From contig NC_018704.1 in NCBI RefSeq assembly GCF_000307165.1, forward strand, positions 1,426,001-1,490,000: 64,000 nt of DNA, written 5' to 3'. Below the pieces are notes generated by a model, which saw only the letters and a program-made list of their open reading frames with translations, ran no database searches and was not told the origin of the DNA. A program made the position numbers and the translations under genes. Position 1 is the stretch's first letter, and each line of letters begins with the position of its first letter. Positions 25,799 to 34,590 of the stretch are shown here, in pieces. This DNA is from Amphibacillus xylanus NBRC 15112 (lineage in GTDB: Bacteria; Bacillota; Bacilli; Bacillales; Amphibacillaceae).

Positions 25799-27097
25799 AT
25801 GAGTAAAATTACTTTCCTAGGAGCTGGTAGTACAGTTTTTGCCAAAAATGTACTTGGAGACTGTATGACAGTTGAAGCGATTCAAGATTTCGAATTTGCT
25901 CTTTATGATATTGATCATGAACGTTTAAATGAATCAGAAATGATGTTAAATCATCTAAAGAAAAATTTAAATTCAAATGTAACGATAAAAAGCTACACAG
26001 ATCGTAAAGAAGCACTACGTGGTGCTAAGTATGTTATTAATGCTATTCAAGTTGGTGGGTATGACCCATGTACCATTACAGATTTTGAGATTCCTAAAAA
26101 GTATGGGTTACGCCAAACGATTGCTGATACATTGGGAATCGGGGGGATTTTCCGAAATTTACGAACAATTCCTGTAATGCGTGAATTTGCTAAAGATATG
26201 CGTGAGGTTTGTCCAGATGCTTGGTTCTTAAATTATACGAATCCTATGGCTGTTTTAACGTCAGTTATGCTCCAAGAAGGGATTAAGACTGTTGGACTTT
26301 GTCATAGTGTACAAGTATGTGCTGATCATTTATTAGATTCTCTCGGCATGTCAAAAGATAATGTACAATGGCATATCGCTGGAATTAATCATATGGCTTG
26401 GTTGCTTGAAATTACACGTAATGGTGAAGATTTGTATCCTGAAATTAAGCGCAGAGCTAAAGAAAAGCAAAAACAAAAGCACCTTGATATGGTACGTTTT
26501 GAGCTGATGGACAAGTTTGGCTATTATGTGACTGAATCATCTGAGCATAATGCAGAATATCACCCTTACTTTATTAAGAAAAATTACCCTGAATTAATTG
26601 ACAAGTTAAACATTCCACTTGATGAATATCCAAGACGCTGTGTTGCTCAAATTGAAGGTTGGAAAGAAATGCGCGATTCCATTGTTAATAATAAAGACCT
26701 TACGCACACTCGGACGAATGAATACGGATCATATATCATCGAAGCTATGGAGACAGATCAGCCGATAAAAATTGGTGGAAACGTATTAAATACAGGTGGC
26801 ATAATCTCAAACCTACCTGAAAAAGCAGTTGTCGAAGTACCTTGTCTAGTCGATGCAAGTGGTGTTCAACCTACATATGTTGGTGAATTACCAGAACAAT
26901 TAGCTGCACTAAATCGGACGAATATTAATACTCAATTATTAACAATTGAAGCTGCATATACTGAAAAGAAAGAAAAGATTTATCAAGCAGCATTATTAGA
27001 TCCGCATACGGCAGCAGAATTATCTATGGACGACATCATCTCGCTATGTGATGACTTAATTGAAGCACACGGAGATTGGTTGCCGAAATTTTCATAA
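25799..27097 (+). CDS. melA: Alpha-galactosidase, glycoside hydrolase family 4
   Basis: A 432-residue GH4 enzyme, the same length as Bacillus MelA. GH4 uses NAD+ and Mn2+ in a redox-assisted hydrolysis. Seen here: the N-terminal Rossmann loop (ITFLGAGSTVFAKN), NYTNPMAV, the metal-site GLCHSVQ (the CHS motif of alpha-galactosidases rather than the phospho-glucosidases), GINHMAW, and HNAEYHPY. Start at ATG 25799, eight bases after AAAGGAG; the ATG at 25790 overlaps that site. It hydrolyses melibiose or raffinose in the cytoplasm; no transporter gene is adjacent in this window. Confidence 0.92.
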   Translation: MSKITFLGAGSTVFAKNVLGDCMTVEAIQDFEFALYDIDHERLNESEMMLNHLKKNLNSNVTIKSYTDRKEALRGAKYVINAIQVGGYDPCTITDFEIPKKYGLRQTIADTLGIGGIFRNLRTIPVMREFAKDMREVCPDAWFLNYTNPMAVLTSVMLQEGIKTVGLCHSVQVCADHLLDSLGMSKDNVQWHIAGINHMAWLLEITRNGEDLYPEIKRRAKEKQKQKHLDMVRFELMDKFGYYVTESSEHNAEYHPYFIKKNYPELIDKLNIPLDEYPRRCVAQIEGWKEMRDSIVNNKDLTHTRTNEYGSYIIEAMETDQPIKIGGNVLNTGGIISNLPEKAVVEVPCLVDASGVQPTYVGELPEQLAALNRTNINTQLLTIEAAYTEKKEKIYQAALLDPHTAAELSMDDIISLCDDLIEAHGDWLPKFS

Positions 27098-27118
27098 ATT
27101 ATTCAGCTTACTATTAAA

Positions 27119-27152
27119 AAGAAGCAAAGGCATGATTATACCTTTGCTTCTT
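27119..27152. terminator. Terminator shared by melA and adhP, split from its T-tract by a repeat element
   Basis: A perfect 12-bp stem (27119-27130 with 27141-27152). Its T-rich tail continues only at 29155, because the MITE-like element was inserted there with duplication of TGCTTCTT. Before insertion it served the converging melA and adhP genes. Confidence 0.8.
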
Positions 27153-27441
27153 GGTTGTACAATATATAACGTTGGTGAGTTTGAAAACTTACTAACGTTA
27201 TTTTTTATTTCAAGAAACGAATTATGATTCACTTCAAGTTTAAAGCAATAGAAACAAATTCGAGTAAAAAAATGCAAATAGAAACACGATATGAAGCAGT
27301 CATTTAATTTAGAAGTGAAAAACATCAGGTGAAATACACGAGACTCCTGCGGGAAGAACACGAGCTGAAGATCCACTAAGGCAAGCGCCCTATGCTTGCC
27401 TTAGTTAGCTAAAAGCCGTGCCCGCGGAAACATACTAAGAT

Positions 27442-27600
27442 TAGTAGTACAAGACCTAGGCCAGGTTTTGTGCTACTATTTTTTTATAGTAGAAGTGAAG
27501 TAAAGCCGAATCACGCTAAGGACCTTGAGTTCGACGATCGGAAACTGGCTAACTTCACTCCCTTATTTGAATCAACTTAGTATGTTGGGTCCCCAGAGAC
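27442..27600 (+). ncRNA. Candidate IS110 bridge RNA
   Basis: IS110-group elements encode a bridge RNA in the leader, with one loop reading the target and one the element ends. Here a 5' hairpin (27442-27455 with 27464-27478) is followed by a large stem-loop closed by 27494-27507 and 27547-27559. Next comes a stretch in which 27576-27586 is an exact 11-nt reverse complement of 27429-27439, the left junction of the element. That is what a right-donor guide should be. The large loop contains CGGAAA (27539-27544), identical to the six target bases left of the element; six bases could be chance. The left-donor guide was not found. Confidence 0.65.
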
Positions 27601-27670
27601 CGTGTATAAGAAAGTGGAATCGATAAGGTAAAGTGGAGACTTCTACAAAAATATTAAGGAGGAGAAGAAA

Positions 27671-28891
27671 ATGAGATGCGTTATTGCTTTCGACGTTAGT
27701 CGAAAGAGTAGTACCATGGCCGCTTACAACGAGCAAGGTAACTGTGAATTTGAAGGGAGGTTAATTCATTCAAAAACGGGATTCTCTAATTTAAGTAAAA
27801 TCATTAAAGATCTAAGTGAAAAGAATAATTATACCTTAGAATTTGTTTTTGAAGCGACTGGAGTATATTCGGCTGCTTTAGAACGATTCTTACGAGAGAA
27901 TAATCTCGTTTATTATTCTTTAAATCCTTTATTAGCACACCTTAACACCCAATCTCTAAGAAGAAACAAAACAGATATAAGTGATGCGCATCAACTGGCT
28001 AAGAATCATTTTAAAAACGATTATTTCCAAACTTATCGCGAAGATTCTTATTACGAACAGATGCGTACAATGTCACGTCGCTATGATGAGATTATGAAAG
28101 AGAAGATTCAGTACAAAAATCGACTACATGCATCATTACAATTATCTTTCCCAGACTTTGATACGGCTTTTATTAACAAATCAAAACTTTATTATAATCT
28201 TGTACAAGTATTCCCTCACCCAAACTTGATATTAAAACGATCTAAAACAGTTATTAAAAATCGTATTAAAAAATGCACTAAGAAAAACTATTCATTAAAA
28301 AAGTTAGAGGAAAGAGCAATTTTATTGATTGAAATCGCAAAGGATTCATTTCCAGCAGTTGATGAAACAGACTATTCTTGTGAGTTAGTAAGGGATTATG
28401 CCAAGAAAATATTAGAGATGGAGGAAGAGCAAGATGAAATCATTCAAAGAATGACAGAAATGTCAAAAGACCGTAAAGAATACAGGATCCTTCGGTCATT
28501 TCCCGGAATAAAAGATAAATTAGCCTGTAGAATCATAGCTGAACTAGGGGATTTAACACGTTTTAAAAATAATAAACAACTAAATGCATACGCCGGTATA
28601 GATATCGTAAGATATCAGTCTGGAAATATGGAGTATAAAGATCGTATAAATAAACGAGGTAATAGTAGACTGCGTGGTATTTTGTATTTTATGATTGTCT
28701 CAATGCTTTCTGCTAAAGGAAAACAAATAAATCATTTAGTTGATTATTATTATAAATTAAAAAAACAACCCTATAATAAGCATCATAAGGTTGCAGTAGT
28801 CGCTTGTATGAATAAATTCTTGAAAGTCGCATTTCATCTTATTCAAAACGACCTATTGTATGATTATGAGAAAGCTTCAAGCCAACAATAA
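27671..28891 (+). CDS. IS110-family DEDD transposase/recombinase
   Basis: A 406-residue enzyme. The N-terminal RuvC-like DEDD domain has Asp in IAFDVSRKS, Glu in VFEATGVYS, and the Asp pair in NKTDISDAHQLA. The C-terminal Tnp_20 domain (RSFPGIKDKLACRIIAELGD, then AYAGIDIVRYQSGN) carries the serine region used for strand exchange. The ATG follows AAGGAGGAG. The frame is intact and full length. These enzymes work with a bridge RNA, for which the upstream leader is a candidate. Confidence 0.9.
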   Translation: MRCVIAFDVSRKSSTMAAYNEQGNCEFEGRLIHSKTGFSNLSKIIKDLSEKNNYTLEFVFEATGVYSAALERFLRENNLVYYSLNPLLAHLNTQSLRRNKTDISDAHQLAKNHFKNDYFQTYREDSYYEQMRTMSRRYDEIMKEKIQYKNRLHASLQLSFPDFDTAFINKSKLYYNLVQVFPHPNLILKRSKTVIKNRIKKCTKKNYSLKKLEERAILLIEIAKDSFPAVDETDYSCELVRDYAKKILEMEEEQDEIIQRMTEMSKDRKEYRILRSFPGIKDKLACRIIAELGDLTRFKNNKQLNAYAGIDIVRYQSGNMEYKDRINKRGNSRLRGILYFMIVSMLSAKGKQINHLVDYYYKLKKQPYNKHHKVAVVACMNKFLKVAFHLIQNDLLYDYEKASSQQ

Positions 28892-28916
28892 TCATACTAT
28901 GATTTAATTATAACAC

Positions 28917-28956
28917 AATAGACCTTGAAAAAAAGACAAAAAACACAAGGTCTATT
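28917..28956. repeat. Perfect 11-bp hairpin in the IS110 tail
   Basis: AATAGACCTTG at 28917-28927 pairs with its exact complement at 28946-28956, around an A-rich 18-nt loop, just after the transposase stop codon. Confidence 0.75.
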
Positions 28957-28968
28957 CGAAGTGCAAAA

Positions 28969-29014
28969 TTTTAATTAATTCCCGGAGGGGTACCCCTCCG
29001 GGAATTAATTAAAA
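28969..29014. repeat. Perfect 46-bp palindrome in the IS110 tail
   Basis: The 46 bp are perfectly self-complementary with no loop (centre GGGGTACCCC at 28987-28996), with A/T outer arms and a G/C-rich core. An A-run follows on the plus strand. It can form a hairpin in RNA and a cruciform in DNA, acting as a strong terminator or barrier at the right end of the element. Confidence 0.9.
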
Positions 29015-29172
29015 AAAGGAATTTAAACACTTGACTAAACGTAAGAAAGCGAGTGTATTTCACCTGCTGTGAACAAGTTGTATCTTTATTAAAACTAAAA
29101 TAAATTTATTTTCGAATAATTATAAAACCTACCAACACTATTTGACATTGAACCTGCTTCTTTTGATTAAGA

Positions 29173-30192
29173 TTATTTTAGTGACATGTCAAGAACCATA
29201 CGGCCATTAATAGTTCCTTTTTCCATTTCTTCGAATATTTCATTGATTTCATCTAATCGACGCGTTTGGACAACTGGGACAACCTTACCTTCTGCGCCAA
29301 ACATAAATGCTTCTTCAAGATCTTTACGCGTTCCAACTAATGAACCAACTACTTGAATGCCGTCTAGTACTGATTTAATTATATCTAAATCCATTGTTTC
29401 AGGTGGTAGACCAACGTTTACTACTCTAGCAGTAGGACGTACTGAATCAACAGCTTGTTTAAATGCAACTTTTGAAACAGCTGTTACAACTGCGGCATGT
29501 GCGCCACCTACTTCTTTTTGAATCCATTCTGCTGGATCTTGATCTGTTGAATTAAAGATTAAATCTGCACCTGTCTCTTTTGCTAATGCTAATTTATCAT
29601 CATTTATATCAACTGCAATAACTTTAAAATTAAATACTTTTTTAGCATATTGAATTGCTAGGTTACCAAGTCCTCCGGCACCGTAAATAACAATCCATTC
29701 GCCTGGCTCTATTTTTGCTTCTTTAATTGCTTTGTATGTTGTTACTCCGGCACAAGTAATACTTGTTGCTTGTCTTGCATCTAATCCTTCAGGAACTTTT
29801 ACTGCATAATCTGCACTAACGATACATTGTTCTGCCATCGCTCCATCAACAGAGTATCCAGCATTTTTTGCTTGTCGACAATATGTTTCACGGCCAGTTA
29901 AGCAATATTCACAACGACCACACCCTTCAAAGAACCAAGCGATACTAACACGATCCCCTACTTTCAAACTAGTAACGTCATCTGCTACTTCTCTTACAAT
30001 ACCTACTCCTTCATGACCTGGAATTCTTCCTGGAACAGCTCCAAAATCCCCTTTAGCCACGTGTAGGTCAGTATGACAGACCCCGCAGTATTCAATGTCA
30101 ACCAATGCTTCCCCCTTCTGGATTGGTCTTAATTCAACTTCTTTTACCTCTACTAATTTGTCTTTTGAATCTGAAACAACGACAGCTCTCAT
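29173..30192 (-). CDS. adhP: Zinc-dependent alcohol dehydrogenase
   Basis: A 339-residue medium-chain alcohol dehydrogenase, close to AdhP/AdhA. Catalytic zinc ligands: Cys in [11 protein letters not shown] and His in GHEGVG. The structural zinc site is in [16 protein letters not shown]. The NAD-binding loop is [14 protein letters not shown]. It interconverts alcohols and aldehydes with NAD(H), typically in fermentation. The ATG follows TGGAGGG. Its terminator was shared with melA and is now displaced by the inserted element, so transcripts would run into the element's right part. Confidence 0.92.
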   Translation of the reverse strand: MRAVVVSDSKDKLVEVKEVELRPIQKGEALVDIEYCGVCHTDLHVAKGDFGAVPGRIPGHEGVGIVREVADDVTSLKVGDRVSIAWFFEGCGRCEYCLTGRETYCRQAKNAGYSVDGAMAEQCIVSADYAVKVPEGLDARQATSITCAGVTTYKAIKEAKIEPGEWIVIYGAGGLGNLAIQYAKKVFNFKVIAVDINDDKLALAKETGADLIFNSTDQDPAEWIQKEVGGAHAAVVTAVSKVAFKQAVDSVRPTARVVNVGLPPETMDLDIIKSVLDGIQVVGSLVGTRKDLEEAFMFGAEGKVVPVVQTRRLDEINEIFEEMEKGTINGRMVLDMSLK

Positions 30193-30321
30193 GAATATCC
30201 CTCCAAATTCTAAATTTGATTGTTCAACACTTCACATACTATTATAAAACTAATCTCTTAAATTGGCAATAGTAGTCTTTTAATTTAATTATTTTTCTAA
30301 TATTCTATTTTTTTCAATAAA

Positions 30322-30360
30322 AAACACTTAGTTAGAAAATGAAATTCTAACTAAGTGTTT
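30322..30360 (-). terminator. Terminator of the FMN reductase gene
   Basis: A perfect 16-bp stem (30322-30337 with 30345-30360) is followed by T-rich sequence on the minus strand, 15 bp past the stop codon. Confidence 0.85.
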
Positions 30361-30374
30361 GTTTAAATATAAAT

Positions 30375-30929
30375 TTAGCGAATTGTTTTTAGTGCGCCAC
30401 TCCATTTGATTAATTGATCTAACATTTCGTTAGCATTATTCGCATGGTAATCTGCTGGTTTAAATACTGAGAAGTTCTCGAAATCACTCATTAATGAGAA
30501 TGTTACAGCAGTTCTAACATCAGCAACTTGTAATTCGCCTAAAATTAAGCGTAGGTTTTCATGTGCACGTGTACCACCTAAGCTTCCGTAACCGACAAAT
30601 CCAGCAGCTTTATTATTTACCTCTGCATTTAAGTAATCAGTTGCGTTTTTCAATGCACCACCAATTGCGTGGTTATATTCTGGCGTAATGAAAATGTAAC
30701 CATCAAATGAAGCCATTTTATCTTTCCATGCTTGAATTGTTGCTTCTGCTTTTGCTTGGTCTGCTTCGTCAACTTTAGCTCCAAGTAAAGGTAAAGGATA
30801 ATCTGCAAGGTCAACAATTTCATATTCTGCATCATTTCTATTCTTAGCAAATTCATACATCCAGTTTGCTACAGCTTCACCATTTCTACCTTCTCTAACA
30901 CTACCTAAAACAATACCTATCTTTAACAT
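30375..30929 (-). CDS. NADPH-dependent FMN reductase family protein
   Basis: A 184-residue flavodoxin-like protein of the FMN_red family. It has the phosphate-binding loop IVLGSVREGRNGEAVANWM at the start, the flavin-binding TPEYNHAIGGALKNATDYL near residue 80, and VGYGSLGGTRAHENLR. Members reduce FMN, azo dyes or quinones with NAD(P)H. The ATG follows GGGAGG. It lies in a run of redox genes (adhP, SDR, VOC, luciferase-like) on the same strand and could supply reduced flavin to the luciferase-like enzyme at 32.2 kb; that link is inference. Confidence 0.88.
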   Translation of the reverse strand: MLKIGIVLGSVREGRNGEAVANWMYEFAKNRNDAEYEIVDLADYPLPLLGAKVDEADQAKAEATIQAWKDKMASFDGYIFITPEYNHAIGGALKNATDYLNAEVNNKAAGFVGYGSLGGTRAHENLRLILGELQVADVRTAVTFSLMSDFENFSVFKPADYHANNANEMLDQLIKWSGALKTIR

Positions 30930-31013
30930 CTAAAATTCCTCCCTAAAATTATCTCGAATTCAATACAATTATTATTATATCTTGAATTCGAAATAATGTC
31001 TAGAGTTTTGTTT

Positions 31014-31706
31014 TTAAATGTCCATCATTTTACCGGAATGTTCGAAGAAATGGAATCCAGTAGTTGATTTAGGTGGATTTGTAATAAATTGATAGATATT
31101 TTTTGCCGTATCATTTGGATTAGTTGGTGCTTGATTTCCACCCATATCCGTCTGCATCCAGCCTGGGTGAACAGACATAACATTAATCTGATCATCCTTC
31201 AACTCTCTAACTAGTTTTTCCGTTAACATATTTAATGCCACTTTCGATAAACCGTATGGATAATCGCCGGCATAAGCATTTGTAAGGCTACCCGCTTCTG
31301 AACTAATATTGATAATAGACTTTTCATTTCCTTTGCGTAATAACGGTAGGAAATGCTTAATAATTCTAATTGGACCTAGTGTATTAATATCAAAAGCTAG
31401 TAAACAATCTTCAATACTTAAATTCTCGATTAATTGATCGCGACCATTTAGAATTGCTGCATTATTAATAATGGCATCAATATAATCTATTTCTTTAGCA
31501 ATTCGATCTCTTTCAGTAATGATAGCGGATTCATTTGTAACATCAAATTGTAACACATGAAGTTTATCAGGATATTTTGTCTGTAATCTATCAAGATCTT
31601 CATTCATTGATCGTGCTGTCGCAATCACATTATCTCCATTACTTAAAGCATGGTTAACAAGAGCTAGTCCTAGCCCTCGATTTGCTCCTGTAATTAATAT
31701 ATTCAT
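31014..31706 (-). CDS. Short-chain dehydrogenase/reductase (SDR)
   Basis: A 230-residue SDR with the cofactor loop ITGANRGLGLAL at the N-terminus, NNAAI, Ser in NISSEAGS, and catalytic YGLSKVALN. The TARS after the second strand suggests NADP preference. It resembles the C-factor/CsgA-like SDR group. Start at ATG 31706, eight bases after AAGGAG. It begins 6 bp from the stop of the VOC gene, so the two are co-transcribed. Confidence 0.88.
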   Translation of the reverse strand: MNILITGANRGLGLALVNHALSNGDNVIATARSMNEDLDRLQTKYPDKLHVLQFDVTNESAIITERDRIAKEIDYIDAIINNAAILNGRDQLIENLSIEDCLLAFDINTLGPIRIIKHFLPLLRKGNEKSIINISSEAGSLTNAYAGDYPYGLSKVALNMLTEKLVRELKDDQINVMSVHPGWMQTDMGGNQAPTNPNDTAKNIYQFITNPPKSTTGFHFFEHSGKMMDI

Positions 31707-31711
31707 CAAAA

Positions 31712-32167
31712 TTACTCCTTATCGTTTTCTAATAGTTCGATCATCACTTTAAGTTGATCAAAAGTATCTAAGTATGCATAACGACCACCTGGATACTCAC
31801 CTTTTTGGATTAACTTCATTCCTTTTTGCTCCATTAAAGTGATCTTCTCATTCATGCCCTCAATCGTAAATGCGATATGATGTGGGCCTTCTCCATTTGT
31901 ATTTAACTCATCACGCCATGTACTTGGATTATGATCTGGTTCCATTAATTCAATTTGAAGTTGGCCAAAATCAAAAAATGCTTGTTTAGCTCTAGCTGGC
32001 ATTGGTTCACCCTTGTAAACTGCTTGTGACTTTTCTAGAACATCTGTCATATAAATTTCTGGTTTTTCAACCCCGAAAAAGTCCGCATAAGCTTGAGCAG
32101 TTTTTTCTACGTCATGAACTAAAATTCCAATTTGTGTGATTAAATTTGTTCCTAGTAAATTTTTCAT
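31712..32167 (-). CDS. VOC-superfamily (glyoxalase-like) protein
   Basis: A 151-residue vicinal-oxygen-chelate protein with paired beta-alpha-beta-beta-beta modules. Metal-ligand positions look kept: His near the start (IGILVHDVEKTAQAYADFF), Glu in LQIELMEP, His in GPHHIAFTIEGM, and a final Glu in VMIELLEN. This resembles methylmalonyl-CoA epimerase-like proteins, but the substrate is unknown. Two adjacent ATG codons exist (32170 and 32167); the second has better spacing from GGAGG. It is followed directly by an SDR gene. Confidence 0.82.
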   Translation of the reverse strand: MKNLLGTNLITQIGILVHDVEKTAQAYADFFGVEKPEIYMTDVLEKSQAVYKGEPMPARAKQAFFDFGQLQIELMEPDHNPSTWRDELNTNGEGPHHIAFTIEGMNEKITLMEQKGMKLIQKGEYPGGRYAYLDTFDQLKVMIELLENDKE

Positions 32168-32237
32168 CATGTTTCCTCCATTTTAAATATATTCACTTAC
32201 AATTATGTAAGGGGGCGACAATTTTTGCAATCAAAAT

Positions 32238-33236
32238 TTATTTAGTAATGTTTTTTAATTGACGATATGATTCATATTGTTTATCTCGATCAAAGATATA
32301 CGATACTGCCATAATCTCGTCTACATTATATTTATTTTGGAATTGAATCATTTTATTTCTCACTGTATCTTTACTGCCAACCCAACTTTCATTGGTCATT
32401 GATTCTACTGCTAATTTCTCTTGTGGTGTCCAAATTGCATCAATATCGTCTACTGGTGGTTGTAATGGTTGGGCAGCACCACGAATGACATTAAGGAAAA
32501 ATTGCTGTGTTGTCGTAAATTCACGTTCTGCTGCTTGGTCATTTTCATCGATAACAACATTTAAGCAAATCATCACATACGGTTTATCTAAGTATGGTGA
32601 AGGCTTGAAATTTTCGCGATATAAAGAGATCGCATCTTCCATATGTCTTGGTGCAAAATGTGAAGCAAAAACATATGGTAAACCTAAATTAGCGGCTAAT
32701 CTCGCTGAATCAGTTGATGAGCCTAAAATATATATAGGAACTTTTGTATCTACACCTGGAATTGCCTTTACATGGCCTTGTTGGGCGGCTGGACCAAAGT
32801 ATGTTAATAACGATTGAACATCATTAGGGAATGTATATACTGTATCGTGACCTTTTGATCGTCTTAATGCACTCGCTGTAAGCATATCTGTCCCAGGAGC
32901 ACGACCTAAGCCTAAATCAAGCCTTCCAGGATAGATTGTTTCCATTGTGCCAAATTGTTCAGCTACAACAAGCGGAGCATGATTGGGTAACATGACACCT
33001 CCTGCACCAATGCGAATGGATTCAGTATGTTCAAGGACATGCTTTATTAAAATAACTGTTGCTGAACTAACTAAATTTGGTGTGTTATGATGTTCAGAGA
33101 TCCAAAAACGCTCATAGCCTAGTTTTTCTGTCTCTTTTGCAAGATCAACTACTGACTGAATGGCTTGTCGTTGATCCTCTCCTTGTCTGATTGGTGCTAA
33201 ATCTAACACAGAAACAGGAATATTAATTTGCGTCAT
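32238..33236 (-). CDS. Luciferase-like monooxygenase (LLM class flavin-dependent oxidoreductase)
   Basis: A 332-residue TIM-barrel protein of the bacterial luciferase-like group with MsnO8-type features: [18 protein letters not shown] at the start, [43 protein letters not shown] and [13 protein letters not shown]. Members use FMNH2 or F420; in Firmicutes FMNH2 is usual. The ATG at 33236 has AAGGAAG upstream. A terminator-like hairpin separates it from hflX upstream. It heads the VOC-SDR-FMN reductase-adhP run. Confidence 0.9.
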   Translation of the reverse strand: MTQINIPVSVLDLAPIRQGEDQRQAIQSVVDLAKETEKLGYERFWISEHHNTPNLVSSATVILIKHVLEHTESIRIGAGGVMLPNHAPLVVAEQFGTMETIYPGRLDLGLGRAPGTDMLTASALRRSKGHDTVYTFPNDVQSLLTYFGPAAQQGHVKAIPGVDTKVPIYILGSSTDSARLAANLGLPYVFASHFAPRHMEDAISLYRENFKPSPYLDKPYVMICLNVVIDENDQAAEREFTTTQQFFLNVIRGAAQPLQPPVDDIDAIWTPQEKLAVESMTNESWVGSKDTVRNKMIQFQNKYNVDEIMAVSYIFDRDKQYESYRQLKNITK

Positions 33237-33326
33237 TATTTCACTTCCTTTTTTCTCTCATCTATAAGCTTATCACTTTTTCATTAAAGGGCTTAAGTAT
33301 ATGCTTACCTATTGTAATAAAAAAAA

Positions 33327-33360
33327 CTAAAGAATGAAAATAATTAATTTCATTCTTTAG
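33327..33360 (-). terminator. Terminator downstream of hflX
   Basis: A perfect 13-bp stem (33327-33339 with 33348-33360) is followed on the minus strand by a long T-run. Confidence 0.88.
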
Positions 33361-33369
33361 ATATTTTAT

Positions 33370-34590
33370 CTATCTAATTAGTGGATGATCCTCTGGTAAG
33401 TACCCTTCAATTTGGTAGGCTTGTTGCTCTTCAAGGAACACTTCGCTAATCATCAGAGAATGTTGTTTATATTGTTGTAGAATTTTTCCTTGATCTGCTG
33501 GTAGTGTAATCTGATATTTTCTCCAGATTTTCTTAATCAGTCTTTCTGTTTCAACTAAAATATCTTGGCGATCACTTTCGACTAATGCACTAACGACAAT
33601 TGACGGTTTTAACATTGGGATAAAATCTCCCTCAATTTGATCCCTCTTGTTATAAATCGTCAACATTGGAATATGATCAGCATTTAATTCCTCTAACAAC
33701 TCTAATACAGTCGCTTGCTGCTGGTCATGGTCTGGATGGGATGCATCAACTACATGAAATATTAAATCGGCTTCAGATACTTCTTCTAAAGTTGATTTAA
33801 AGGCGGCGATTAGTTCTGTTGGTAAGTCTTGCATAAAACCAACTGTGTCAGTGATGATAGCCGATAGGCCAGATGGTAATTTAAGCTTTCTTGACATTGG
33901 GTCAAGCGTTGCAAATAATTGATCCTCCTCAAAGCTATCACTATCTGTAAGTCGATTAAAAAGTGTTGATTTGCCTGCATTTGTGTAGCCGACGATAGCA
34001 ATATTAAATGTATGGTTTAAGCGTCGTCTTTTTCGGTATTGCTCTCGTTGATTTACAACCGTTTGTAATCGACGTTTAATCTCATTAATACGACGATTAA
34101 TATGTCGGCGATCAGATTCTAATTTCGTTTCACCGGGGCCACGTGTTCCAATTCCACCGGCTAATCGTGATAATGCCAAACCTTGGCCGTGTAATCTAGG
34201 TAATAAATATTGGTATTGCGCAAGCTCTACTTGCAGCTTACCTTCGTTTGAAGTTGCTCGACTTGCAAAGATATCTAAGATCAATTGACTTCGATCTATT
34301 ACTGATACACCTGTTCGATTTTGAAGGTTTCGCATTTGTGAAGCTGATAGCTCATCATTTGCTATAATTAAATCAATTTCCTCTGATTCAATGATTAAAT
34401 CAATTTCTTCTATTTTACCTTTACCTAAATATGTTGCTGGATGGGGTTGATTACGTTTTTGTGTTATAACGTCAACGACTTCCCCTCGTGCAGTTTTTGA
34501 TAATGACTTTATTTCTTCCATTGAATAATGGAAGTGTAAATCGTCATCAGTTTGTCTTTGTACAGCAATGATTAAAATCTTTTCTGCCAA
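33370..34590 (-). CDS. hflX: GTPase HflX (ribosome-splitting factor)
   Basis: A 406-residue HflX. The N-terminal domain has NDELSASQMRNLQNRTGVSVI; a Gly-rich linker GRGPGETKLESDRR-like stretch follows (here IGTRGPGETKLESDRRHI); G1 is VGYTNAGKSTLFN, G3 DTVGFMQDLP, and G4 YNKRD. HflX binds the 50S subunit and rescues stalled ribosomes. Start is TTG at 34590 after GAGGGAG. In Bacillus the gene (ynbA) lies next to spoVK, as here, 40 bp apart. Confidence 0.93.
   Translation of the reverse strand: MAEKILIIAVQRQTDDDLHFHYSMEEIKSLSKTARGEVVDVITQKRNQPHPATYLGKGKIEEIDLIIESEEIDLIIANDELSASQMRNLQNRTGVSVIDRSQLILDIFASRATSNEGKLQVELAQYQYLLPRLHGQGLALSRLAGGIGTRGPGETKLESDRRHINRRINEIKRRLQTVVNQREQYRKRRRLNHTFNIAIVGYTNAGKSTLFNRLTDSDSFEEDQLFATLDPMSRKLKLPSGLSAIITDTVGFMQDLPTELIAAFKSTLEEVSEADLIFHVVDASHPDHDQQQATVLELLEELNADHIPMLTIYNKRDQIEGDFIPMLKPSIVVSALVESDRQDILVETERLIKKIWRKYQITLPADQGKILQQYKQHSLMISEVFLEEQQAYQIEGYLPEDHPLIR

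Larger units (their letters stand above)
27431..29048 (+). mobile_element. IS110-family insertion sequence
   Basis: About 1.62 kb with no terminal inverted repeats, as usual for IS110. Boundaries come from rejoining the split palindromic repeat: GAAA occurs at both junctions (27427-27430 and 29045-29048), so the exact crossover inside these 4 bp cannot be fixed. It has a 240-bp leader, one transposase gene, and a hairpin-rich 3' tail. Confidence 0.85.
27326..29066. repeat. Palindromic Bacillus-type repeat split by the IS110 element
   Basis: The left part (27326-27430) begins CAGGTGAAATACACGAGACT and ends CCCGCGGAAA; the right part (29045-29066) is GCGAGTGTATTTCACCTG after GAAA. The outer 14 bp are perfect inverted repeats. 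The repeat resembles an imperfect palindrome scattered through Bacillaceae genomes (from memory). It lies inside MITE copy 1 and contains the IS110 element. Confidence 0.75.
27153..29154. repeat. MITE-like element copy 1 (interrupted), 8-bp target duplication
   Basis: The two outer pieces (27153 to about 27328 and about 29066-29154) together match the uninterrupted copy at 56955-57187 in inverted orientation. Ends begin GGTT and form imperfect terminal inverted repeats of about 30 bp (19 of 31 by eye). TGCTTCTT flanks it at 27145-27152 and 29155-29162. The left piece also carries an extra 30 bp beginning near 27250, compared with the intact copy. There is no coding frame; it would need a transposase in trans. 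The features resemble ISL3-family ends, which is inference. Confidence 0.8.

Noticed and set aside
27494-27559. Assigning exact left- and right-target guides in the IS110 leader
   Set aside because: Only a 6-nt match (CGGAAA) was found, and it lies on the strand side opposite to what I would expect for a left-target guide; too weak to call.
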